Source of the DNA: Fictibacillus sp. b24
GTDB lineage: Bacteria > Bacillota > Bacilli > Bacillales > Fictibacillaceae
Direction of reading: 5' to 3'
Assembly (NCBI RefSeq): GCF_030348825.1
Contig: NZ_JAUCES010000005.1
Location: 496,001-560,000, forward strand
DNA: 64,000 nt
Part shown: piece after piece, positions 9,129-15,962 of the stretch
Position numbering within the stretch: the first letter of the stretch is position 1
Layout: the number at the start of each line of letters is the position of its first letter
Position numbers and translations under genes: made by a program
Notes under the pieces: model-generated
What the model saw: only the letters and a program-made list of their open reading frames with translations
Databases searched by the model: none
What the model was told of the DNA's origin: nothing

Positions 9129-10277
9129 ATGGCTACAAAACTAAAAGTTATGACAATCTTTGGAACAAGACCTGAAGCGATTAAGATGGCACCACTTGTT
9201 CTAGAACTTGAAAAACATGAAGAAGTTGAATCCATTGTTACCGTAACAGCGCAGCACCGTGAGATGTTGGATCAGGTACTTGAAATCTTTGGGATTACAC
9301 CTGACCATGATCTGAACATTATGAAGGATCGTCAGACGCTTATCGAAGTAACAAGCCGAGCACTTGAAGGTCTGGATCGCGTTATGAAAGAAGTGAAGCC
9401 GGACATCGTGTTGGTTCATGGTGATACAACGACAACATTTGTTGCGAGCTTGGCTGCTTTTTATAACCAAATCGCTGTAGGGCACGTTGAAGCGGGACTT
9501 CGTACGTGGAACAAATATTCTCCGTATCCAGAAGAGATGAACCGCCAGTTAACGGGTGTAATGGCAGATCTTCATTTCGCGCCGACAGACATTGCAGCAC
9601 GAAACCTGCTTGATGAGAAAAAGTCTGGAGATCATATCTTTGTAACAGGGAATACAGCGATCGATGCGCTGAAAACGACGGTTGCTGAAGAATATCACCA
9701 TGAAGTTCTTGAAAAGCTAGGTGATGACCGTCTGATCCTTCTAACGGCTCACCGCCGTGAAAACCTAGGTGAACCGATGCGTAACATGTTCCGTGCGATC
9801 AAGCGTTTAGTGGAAGAGCATGATGACATTCAAGTGGTATACCCTGTTCACTTAAATCCTGTTGTTAGAGAAACAGCAGATGAGATTTTAGCGAACGACC
9901 CTAGAATTCATCTGATCGAGCCACTTGGTGTCGTAGATTTCCATAACTTTGCTTCTCGCGCTCATATCATCCTGACAGACAGTGGCGGTGTACAAGAAGA
10001 AGCTCCTTCATTAGGTGTGCCAGTATTGGTTCTTCGTGATACAACAGAGCGTCCAGAAGGTATCCAAGCTGGAACTTTGAAGCTAGCAGGAACAGAAGAA
10101 GAAGATATCTACTCATTAGCGAAAGAATTGTTAACGGATGAAGAAGAGTACGCAAGAATGTCCCAAGCGTCCAACCCTTATGGTGATGGGGAAGCATCTC
10201 GCCGTATTGTTGAAGCGATCCTCTATCATTTCGAGAAGAATAGTGAACGTCCAGAAAGTTTTTATGTGAACGTATAA
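9129..10277 (+). CDS. mnaA: UDP-N-acetylglucosamine 2-epimerase (non-hydrolysing)
   Basis: A 382-residue enzyme of usual family length interconverting UDP-GlcNAc and UDP-ManNAc in the cytoplasm. Diagnostic blocks are FGTRPEAIKMAPLV at the N-terminus, HGDTTTT near residue 97, HVEAGLRT near 120 and DSGGVQEEAPSLGVPVLVLR near 290. AAGGGG precedes the ATG. It lies 19 bp after the exporter ATPase gene and is followed by a terminator, so it probably closes the operon. It supplies UDP-ManNAc to the dehydrogenase at 5344 and to teichoic acid linkage-unit synthesis. Base composition is clearly less AT-rich than the exporter genes before it, as expected for an older, conserved gene next to a more variable block. 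Confidence 0.95.
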   Translation: MATKLKVMTIFGTRPEAIKMAPLVLELEKHEEVESIVTVTAQHREMLDQVLEIFGITPDHDLNIMKDRQTLIEVTSRALEGLDRVMKEVKPDIVLVHGDTTTTFVASLAAFYNQIAVGHVEAGLRTWNKYSPYPEEMNRQLTGVMADLHFAPTDIAARNLLDEKKSGDHIFVTGNTAIDALKTTVAEEYHHEVLEKLGDDRLILLTAHRRENLGEPMRNMFRAIKRLVEEHDDIQVVYPVHLNPVVRETADEILANDPRIHLIEPLGVVDFHNFASRAHIILTDSGGVQEEAPSLGVPVLVLRDTTERPEGIQAGTLKLAGTEEEDIYSLAKELLTDEEEYARMSQASNPYGDGEASRRIVEAILYHFEKNSERPESFYVNV

Positions 10278-10282
10278 TAAGC

Positions 10283-10320
10283 AGGGGCTGACTTCAATTA
10301 AGAGGTTAGCCCCTCTTTTT
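10283..10320 (+). terminator. Terminator after mnaA
   Basis: Stem AGGGGCTGAC (10283-10292) pairs with GTTAGCCCCT (10305-10314), one G-T pair, followed by C and a T-run. Confidence 0.8.
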
Positions 10321-10372
10321 GGTATAATTGTCCTATATGTGCCTAATTGTAAATTTTTTATTACAAAACAGG

Positions 10373-10400
10373 TTGTAAAATTCTGATAATTTTGTATAAT
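10373..10400 (+). promoter_or_regulatory. Candidate sigma-A promoter of ABC importer operon
   Basis: TTGTAA (10373-10378), 16-bp spacer, perfect TATAAT (10395-10400). A dyad TTGTAA (10347-10352)/TTACAA (10361-10366) lies just upstream and could be an operator. Transcripts would start near 10407 and run through the hairpin at 10434. Confidence 0.6.
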
Positions 10401-10433
10401 GGAAGTAATCGAATATGGACGGGAAGAGACCAT

Positions 10434-10499
10434 GAGAAGAAACCCAATTTGTAATCCTTTCTTTTGAAAGGGTTTACATTGGTGTTTCTTCTCTTTTTT
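10434..10499 (+). promoter_or_regulatory. Leader attenuator, likely target of the GlpP antiterminator
   Basis: A long imperfect hairpin lies between promoter and first gene: 10434-10461 pairs with 10466-10493 across a TTTT loop, with a 10-bp perfect base (GAGAAGAAAC/GTTTCTTCTC), and is followed at once by six T (10494-10499). This is a terminator in front of the operon it leads into, meaning expression needs read-through. B. subtilis GlpP allows read-through of comparable leader inverted repeats in glp genes when bound to glycerol-3-phosphate, and a glpP gene lies 5 kb downstream. The hairpin is seen directly; the GlpP link is inferred. Confidence 0.65.
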
Positions 10500-10540
10500 C
10501 TTTGCCGAAAATCGATCATAAACTTATAGGGGGTTGAACA

Positions 10541-11575
10541 ATGAAAAGGTCTTTATCGATTTTTACTTCTTTAATTTTAATGATGAGTATACTCTTGCTC
10601 ACGGCATGTGCAGGGGACCAAGATTCTGGAGATGGCGGTGGTAAAGGAAAGATTACGTTTTATTCTCCAGAAACACCTGATATGACTAAAGAACTGGGGC
10701 AAAAATTCGAAGAGCTGCATGGCGGCTCTGTTAACGTGCAATACGCGGGTACGAACGTACTTGTGAACCGTATGATGGCGGAAAAAGACAATCCACAGGG
10801 TGACGTTTGGTACGGAGGCGGAGGAATCCTTCCGTTTGAAGCAGCTGTCGACAAAGGCATTATCGGAAAATACATTCCTGACTTTGCAAAAGATTGGGAT
10901 ACGGTAGAAAACGGAATTAAAGTGAAGCATCAAGACGGCAAGTATGTAGGTGTTGAAGTATTCGTACTCGGTTTTGCTTATAACACGGACCTAGTAAAAC
11001 CAGAAGAAGCACCAAAGACTTGGGATGATCTTCTTGATCCAAAATGGAAAGGCAAAATTCAGTTCTCCAACCCAGCGGCATCTGGTACGGCAACGCTTAT
11101 GGTATTGAACCAAATGATGCAGCGCGGTGAGGCAGAAGGTTGGGACTACTTTAAAAAGCTAGTAGACCAAGCAAACTCTATGCCGGATTCAGGCTCAGCT
11201 CCAACAAAAGCCGTGTCTATGGGTGAAGCACACATCGGTGTTGGATTTGACTTCATGGCATACGAGCAAAAAGCAAAAGGGGAAAGCGTAGATTTCGTTG
11301 TGCCTGATAAGACGCCAATCCTTGTTAACCCGGTTTCAATCGTTGAAGGCGGACCAAACCCTGAAGGCGGAAAGAAGCTGATCGATTTCTTGCTCTCTAA
11401 AGAAGGACAACAGATTTTAGCGAACTGGTACCATATCCCGATCAATCCAGATGTGGAATCCAAGACTCCTCTTACACTTGATAAAGTAAAATCTCATGCT
11501 GTCGATCTTGATATTGATTGGGTAAATGAGAACTACGACCGCGTAAGAAACGAGTGGAAAGAGAAATTTCAGTAA
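10541..11575 (+). CDS. ABC importer substrate-binding lipoprotein (iron/aminoethylphosphonate family)
   Basis: A 344-residue lipoprotein with signal peptide MKRSLSIFTSLILMMSILLLTAC and lipobox cysteine Cys23, so anchored on the outer membrane face. The mature part is a periplasmic-binding fold of the extracellular solute-binding family containing AfuA, PhnS and thiamine-binding proteins: ITFYSPETPDMTKELGQKF, DVWYGGGG, GVEVFVLGFAYNTDLV and WDDLLDPKWKGKI are typical. It opens an operon with ATPase and fused permease. GGGGG sits 8 nt before the ATG. Family names suggest iron or phosphonate, but the neighbouring HAD phosphatase, glpP and glycerophosphodiesterase genes argue for a phosphorylated glycerol compound. 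The ligand is inference. Confidence 0.85.
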   Translation: MKRSLSIFTSLILMMSILLLTACAGDQDSGDGGGKGKITFYSPETPDMTKELGQKFEELHGGSVNVQYAGTNVLVNRMMAEKDNPQGDVWYGGGGILPFEAAVDKGIIGKYIPDFAKDWDTVENGIKVKHQDGKYVGVEVFVLGFAYNTDLVKPEEAPKTWDDLLDPKWKGKIQFSNPAASGTATLMVLNQMMQRGEAEGWDYFKKLVDQANSMPDSGSAPTKAVSMGEAHIGVGFDFMAYEQKAKGESVDFVVPDKTPILVNPVSIVEGGPNPEGGKKLIDFLLSKEGQQILANWYHIPINPDVESKTPLTLDKVKSHAVDLDIDWVNENYDRVRNEWKEKFQ

Positions 11576-11597
11576 TACACATTAGGGGTGGTAGAGA

Positions 11598-12728
11598 ATG
11601 GGTTCAGTTAAAGTTTCACAACTAACAAAAGAGTTTTCTGGTGTTCATGCCTTGAAAAATGTAAACCTGGATATCCAAGAGGGCGAGTTCTTCGCTCTTC
11701 TTGGCCCGTCAGGCTGCGGCAAAACAACAACCATGAGATGTATCGCGGGCTTTGAACAGCCAACTTCAGGAACCATTCAAATCGGAGAGGCAAAAGTCAA
11801 CCATATTCCTCCGAACAAAAGAAACTGTGGGATGGTGTTCCAAAGCTATGCGCTTTTTCCGCATATGAACGTATTTGAAAATGTCGCCTACAGCTTGAAC
11901 ATTAAACAATTAAATTCAAGCAATATCGCGGCAAAACTGCCTATCTACTTAAGGCTTCTCAATAGAAAACTAGGAAGATATCCGAAACCGATCGAGCAAA
12001 AGGTAATGGAAATCCTTGAATATGTTGAACTGGATAAGCACGCAACTCGACTCACAAGTGAACTGTCTGGCGGTCAGCAGCAGCGTGTGGCACTGGCAAG
12101 AGCGCTTGTCATGGAACCAGCTGTACTTTTAATGGATGAACCATTATCGAACTTGGATCAAAAGCTGCGTCACTCGATGCGTAACACGATCCGCCGCATC
12201 CAGCAAGATCTCGGGATTACAACGATTTTTGTAACACATGATCAAGAAGAAGCGATGAGTATGGCAGATCGAGTAGCCGTTATGGATAGCGGGGAAGTGA
12301 AGCAGATCGGAACACCGATTGAGCTCTACAGCAGGCCATCTACACCATTCATTGCGAATTTTGTCGGTACGTCAAACGTGTTAAAAGGAACGGTTGTTGG
12401 TCAGGAAAATGGCTATTCTGTCGTAAAAGGACACGGCTTTCTTATCAAATCGACAAATCATGTCGAGCAAAAAGAAGTAAACGTCATCGTGCGTCCTGAA
12501 AACATTAAAGCGTTCAAACCAGGAACGATTAGCTCTGACGAGTTAACCAACATTATTGAAGGAACGGTGCACGTTTCGACATACCTTGGTTCAATTGTTC
12601 GGTACGACATCAAAGTAGAAGAATACCAGCTGGTGGTGGATACAACGTTTGTTCCAGGTGAGGCGATCCTGACAGAAGGAGAGAGGGTGCAGTTAACAAT
12701 TGATCCTGAAAGGGTGTTGTTAATATGA
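11598..12728 (+). CDS. ABC importer ATP-binding protein with TOBE domain
   Basis: A 376-residue ATPase of the PotA/FbpC/UgpC class. It has Walker A GPSGCGKTTT near residue 37, Q-loop VFQSYALFP, signature LSGGQQQRVALARAL, Walker B LLMDEPLSNLD and H-loop FVTHDQEEAMSMADR. The C-terminal ~110 residues form a TOBE-type regulatory domain. A ~35-residue insertion rich in Lys/Leu (around LNSSNIAAKLPIYLRLLNRK) sits between the Q-loop and the signature, longer than usual. It energises the permease whose ATG overlaps its stop by ATGA, and it lies 22 bp after the binding-protein gene, so the three form one operon. GGGGTGG precedes the ATG. Confidence 0.92.
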   Translation: MGSVKVSQLTKEFSGVHALKNVNLDIQEGEFFALLGPSGCGKTTTMRCIAGFEQPTSGTIQIGEAKVNHIPPNKRNCGMVFQSYALFPHMNVFENVAYSLNIKQLNSSNIAAKLPIYLRLLNRKLGRYPKPIEQKVMEILEYVELDKHATRLTSELSGGQQQRVALARALVMEPAVLLMDEPLSNLDQKLRHSMRNTIRRIQQDLGITTIFVTHDQEEAMSMADRVAVMDSGEVKQIGTPIELYSRPSTPFIANFVGTSNVLKGTVVGQENGYSVVKGHGFLIKSTNHVEQKEVNVIVRPENIKAFKPGTISSDELTNIIEGTVHVSTYLGSIVRYDIKVEEYQLVVDTTFVPGEAILTEGERVQLTIDPERVLLI

Positions 12729-14425
12729 AGAACCGTCTCAGTTCTTTCAACGGACTTACCCTAGTAAAAATTTTAATTTATGCCTTTTTCGGTGTTTTCC
12801 TGCTGCTGCCGCTCGTTTCGGTATTCTTAGTTAGCTTCACAGGTCAGCCTATCAATTTGCTGGGGTCCATTACTGATCCAAATATCTTAAACTCTACTAT
12901 TGAAAAGTTCAGTTCAGCGTCATTTGATAACTATGAAAAGATTTTTACGAACAAAACGTACTTTTCAGCGGTTCAAAATAGCTTAGAGCTCGCGATTTTA
13001 GTTTCTCTAATCGTTATCGTAATGTGTATTCCCATTGCTTATGGAATTGCGCGCACGACGATGCCTTTTAAAAAGACGATCGCAGCATTATGTACAATAC
13101 CACTCATCGTTCCAACATTTATCTCGGCATACGCCATCATTATCATGTTTGGCCGCGCGGGCTGGGTGACGTATATCTACAATTCACTTGGCGGGGAAGG
13201 AATGCTGCTCAATCCTTACTCGATGGCCGGGATCGTGCTTGTACAGGTGTTCTTCTTTTTCCCGTATGCACTCTGGCCAATGGTGGCAGCGTTTAAAGTG
13301 AGTGACATCTCACTTGAGGAAGCTTCACTGAACCTAGGTGCAAGGAACTGGTTCACGTTCATTTTTGTCACGTTTTCGCTCGCGATTCCCGGTGTGATTT
13401 CGAGTGCGCTTCTTATCTTCACCGTCTCGTTCTCAGACTTTGGAACACCGATTATCCTAGCGCCAAAAGATCTGAACTTGCTGGTTGTTGAAGCGTACCG
13501 TGAAATTGCGGGATTCTTCAACTGGGGTGGAGCGGCAATTCTGACCGTCATCATGGTACTTGTCGCAGCATTCTTCTTCTGGCTGCAGCACCTTTTTACA
13601 AAAGGAAAGAACTATGGCTCTGTTTCTGGGAAACCGAAACAGCAGAAGCTCAATGATTCTAAAGGGTTAACGCGTACGCTATCGGTTTACTCGCTCGTAC
13701 TTGTGATCATCCCTGTGCTTGCCATGTTATCCATAGTCCTGCAATCTCTTGCGACAACATGGGGAAAGAATCCGCTTCCGAACGGATATACACTATCACA
13801 CTATCAAACCATTTTCACGAGTTCGATGGGCAACATTCAAAACTCCATCGTCCTTGCACTTGGAGCATTAATTCTAAGCGTCATCATCGCGACCTTTGTT
13901 TCGTATTTCGTAGTAAGGCAGAACTCGTCCAAGCTTGATTTTATGACGTCTATTCCGCTTGTTGTGCCAGGTATCGCGTTTGGTATCGCGCTCATTCAAA
14001 CGTTTAACACGGCACCGCTTCATCTTACGGGAACGGCGCTTCTATTAATCGTCGCTTACACGATCAGAAGACTTCCGTACATGGTGCGTTCGACAATGGG
14101 TACGATGCGTGCGATTAAACAGGACATTGAAGAGGCAGCGGTTAACCTAGGTGCAACACCGTTAACAGCGGCGATTACAATCATCGGACCATTAATGCTG
14201 CCTGGAATTGCAGCTGGATCCATTCTTGTTTTTATCACCGTTATTAAAGAAACGAGTATATCTATATTATTAGCACCAGCAGACTGGGCACCGATGAGTT
14301 TAGCGATTTTCCAGAACATTTTGCGCGGTGAATATTACACAGCAGCGGCCATGTCGGTCGTTCTCGTAATCATCGTTTTAATTCTGCAAGCCATAGCAAA
14401 CCGCATTTCGAAAAATCAACTATAA
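12725..14425 (+). CDS. ABC importer permease, two fused membrane domains
   Basis: A 566-residue membrane protein with about twelve transmembrane segments arranged as two halves, each ending in the EAA-type cytoplasmic loop: EEASLNLGARNWFTFIFVT in the first half and EEAAVNLGATPLTAAITII in the second. This head-to-tail fusion is characteristic of FbpB/ThiP/PhnV permeases of the family to which the binding protein belongs. It would form the whole translocation pore by itself, with a dimer of the preceding ATPase. Its ATG overlaps the ATPase stop. The HAD phosphatase gene follows within about 20 bp, in the same transcript. Confidence 0.92.
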   Translation: MKNRLSSFNGLTLVKILIYAFFGVFLLLPLVSVFLVSFTGQPINLLGSITDPNILNSTIEKFSSASFDNYEKIFTNKTYFSAVQNSLELAILVSLIVIVMCIPIAYGIARTTMPFKKTIAALCTIPLIVPTFISAYAIIIMFGRAGWVTYIYNSLGGEGMLLNPYSMAGIVLVQVFFFFPYALWPMVAAFKVSDISLEEASLNLGARNWFTFIFVTFSLAIPGVISSALLIFTVSFSDFGTPIILAPKDLNLLVVEAYREIAGFFNWGGAAILTVIMVLVAAFFFWLQHLFTKGKNYGSVSGKPKQQKLNDSKGLTRTLSVYSLVLVIIPVLAMLSIVLQSLATTWGKNPLPNGYTLSHYQTIFTSSMGNIQNSIVLALGALILSVIIATFVSYFVVRQNSSKLDFMTSIPLVVPGIAFGIALIQTFNTAPLHLTGTALLLIVAYTIRRLPYMVRSTMGTMRAIKQDIEEAAVNLGATPLTAAITIIGPLMLPGIAAGSILVFITVIKETSISILLAPADWAPMSLAIFQNILRGEYYTAAAMSVVLVIIVLILQAIANRISKNQL

Positions 14426-14447
14426 GATGGATGGTGGAGGAAGAACA

Positions 14448-15224
14448 TTGACTAGAGGGTTTATTTTTGATTTGGATGGAACGGTGTATTTAGATGAAGA
14501 GATGATTGAGGGAGCGGCAGAAGCGATTGCCGCCCTCAAACAGCGGGGAGATAAGGTCGTTTTTTTAACAAACAAATCCATATCCACCCGCATGGACTAT
14601 GTACAAAAACTTAGAAAACTAGGCATTGAAGTCGAGTTGGATGAAGTGATCAACTCCAACTTCATTACTGCAAAATTTTTAAAAGAAGCACTAGAATCTG
14701 GTGAAGCTGCACTCGTGATAGGGGAGCAGCCACTTATTGAAGAACTGGCCGATGAAGGGATCCCGATGACGTATGACGCCAAACAAGCAAAATTCGTTGT
14801 ACTCGGCTGGGACCGCCAGTTCAGCTATGAAAAAATCAATCTCGCTTTTCAAGCATGGCTAAACAAAGCGACCATTATCGCGACAAACCCTGACCGAACA
14901 TGTCCTGTACTAGGAGGAGAAATCCCGGACTGCGGTGCCATGATTGGTGCACTAGAAGGAGTAACGGGTCAGCGCATTGAGTCCATTACAGGAAAACCTT
15001 CCAAATGGATGGCTGAGTATGTCGTTTCGCAAGTTCTGAAACTACATCCTTCTCAATGCTACATGGTCGGTGACCGGCTGGAGACCGATATACGCATGGG
15101 AATCGAGAATGGTCTGCAATCTGTACTCGTTATGACAGGTGTAACGAATAAAGAAATGTTAACAAAATCTTTATACAAGCCGTCCTATGTTCTTGATAGT
15201 ATTAAAGAGGTAGTAAATCTATAG
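14448..15224 (+). CDS. HAD-IIA family sugar/polyol phosphatase
   Basis: The start is placed at TTG 14448, 6 nt after GGAGGA; the in-frame ATG at 14427 has no ribosome site and would bury this one. The 258-residue product has HAD motif I FDLDGTVYLDE, motif II TNKS, a IIA-type cap, motif III Lys in TGKPS and motif IV GDRLETDI. NagD/AraL-type enzymes dephosphorylate small phosphates, and some HAD-IIA members (M. tuberculosis Rv1692, mammalian PGP) hydrolyse glycerol-3-phosphate. Position between the importer and glpP suggests the same substrate here, which would let imported material leave the phosphorylated pool. Its 3' end overlaps the convergent glpP gene by 6 bp and there is no terminator between them. 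Confidence 0.85.
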   Translation: MTRGFIFDLDGTVYLDEEMIEGAAEAIAALKQRGDKVVFLTNKSISTRMDYVQKLRKLGIEVELDEVINSNFITAKFLKEALESGEAALVIGEQPLIEELADEGIPMTYDAKQAKFVVLGWDRQFSYEKINLAFQAWLNKATIIATNPDRTCPVLGGEIPDCGAMIGALEGVTGQRIESITGKPSKWMAEYVVSQVLKLHPSQCYMVGDRLETDIRMGIENGLQSVLVMTGVTNKEMLTKSLYKPSYVLDSIKEVVNL

Positions 15225-15782
15225 ATCAAACTTCCACATACGTGGATCGCCAGACGACACGGCTAGCGCTCCAGCTTCAAGCGCTAACAGGATATCCTCT
15301 TTTTCTTGAATGAGACCACCGACGATTAGAGGAAGCTTGAGCTGGCGCGACAGCTGGTCAATGACTTTTGGCATTAAGCCAGGCAGCACTTCTACCGCAT
15401 CTGGCTTACACGAACTGACCATTTCAATCCCTTTTTGAATGGCAGCACGATCAATTAAGAAAATTCGTTGAATGGTAATTAATCCTTCTTCTTTCGCATA
15501 TTTAATCATGTTTATTTTTGTTGTGATAATGCCAGTTGGTTTCCACACGTCAGCAATGTATTTAACAGCACTTCTAGAATTGGACAGGCCCTCCATAAAG
15601 TCCAGATGAATGAAAATATACATACCTGCTTCACGCAATTGATTGATATAGTTTTCAACTGTCGAGATGTCCCCTGTTAAAAGAAAAGCGATGTTAGCTG
15701 AACTTTTAATCGCCTTATCAATATCTTTCTGATCCTTAATCGAAGCGATAATCTGTGATTCTACCATATTAACAAGTTCCAT
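15219..15782 (-). CDS. glpP: Glycerol-3-phosphate-responsive antiterminator GlpP
   Basis: A 187-residue protein from ATG 15782, preceded by GGGGTGG; a GTG at 15794 lies within that site. The sequence is a TIM-barrel-like GlpP throughout: HLDFMEGLSNS, VKYIADVWKPTGIITTK, CKPDAVEVLPGLMPKVI and the end VGGLIQEKEDILLALEAGALAVSSG. GlpP binds glycerol-3-phosphate and leader mRNA of glp genes and prevents termination. It is encoded opposite to the ABC importer operon, whose leader holds a terminator hairpin at 10434. It is therefore the natural candidate regulator of that operon. The nearly complete lack of spacing to the HAD gene means the two transcripts probably overlap as antisense RNAs. Confidence 0.92.
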   Translation of the reverse strand: MELVNMVESQIIASIKDQKDIDKAIKSSANIAFLLTGDISTVENYINQLREAGMYIFIHLDFMEGLSNSRSAVKYIADVWKPTGIITTKINMIKYAKEEGLITIQRIFLIDRAAIQKGIEMVSSCKPDAVEVLPGLMPKVIDQLSRQLKLPLIVGGLIQEKEDILLALEAGALAVSSGDPRMWKFDL

Positions 15783-15962
15783 TTCTGTTCCCACCCCGTT
15801 AGTTATTTTTTGAATATTTATACGATTTCTCTATGAAAAGTTTACCATATGTTAGCAGAAATGCACGGTACTGATGACTTATTTAGATTCTTTTAAGGAG
15901 GTGAAGTAGGTCTTTATGCTCATTTTTTCACAAACTATTATTTCAGGAGGGTGTTTAATAAC

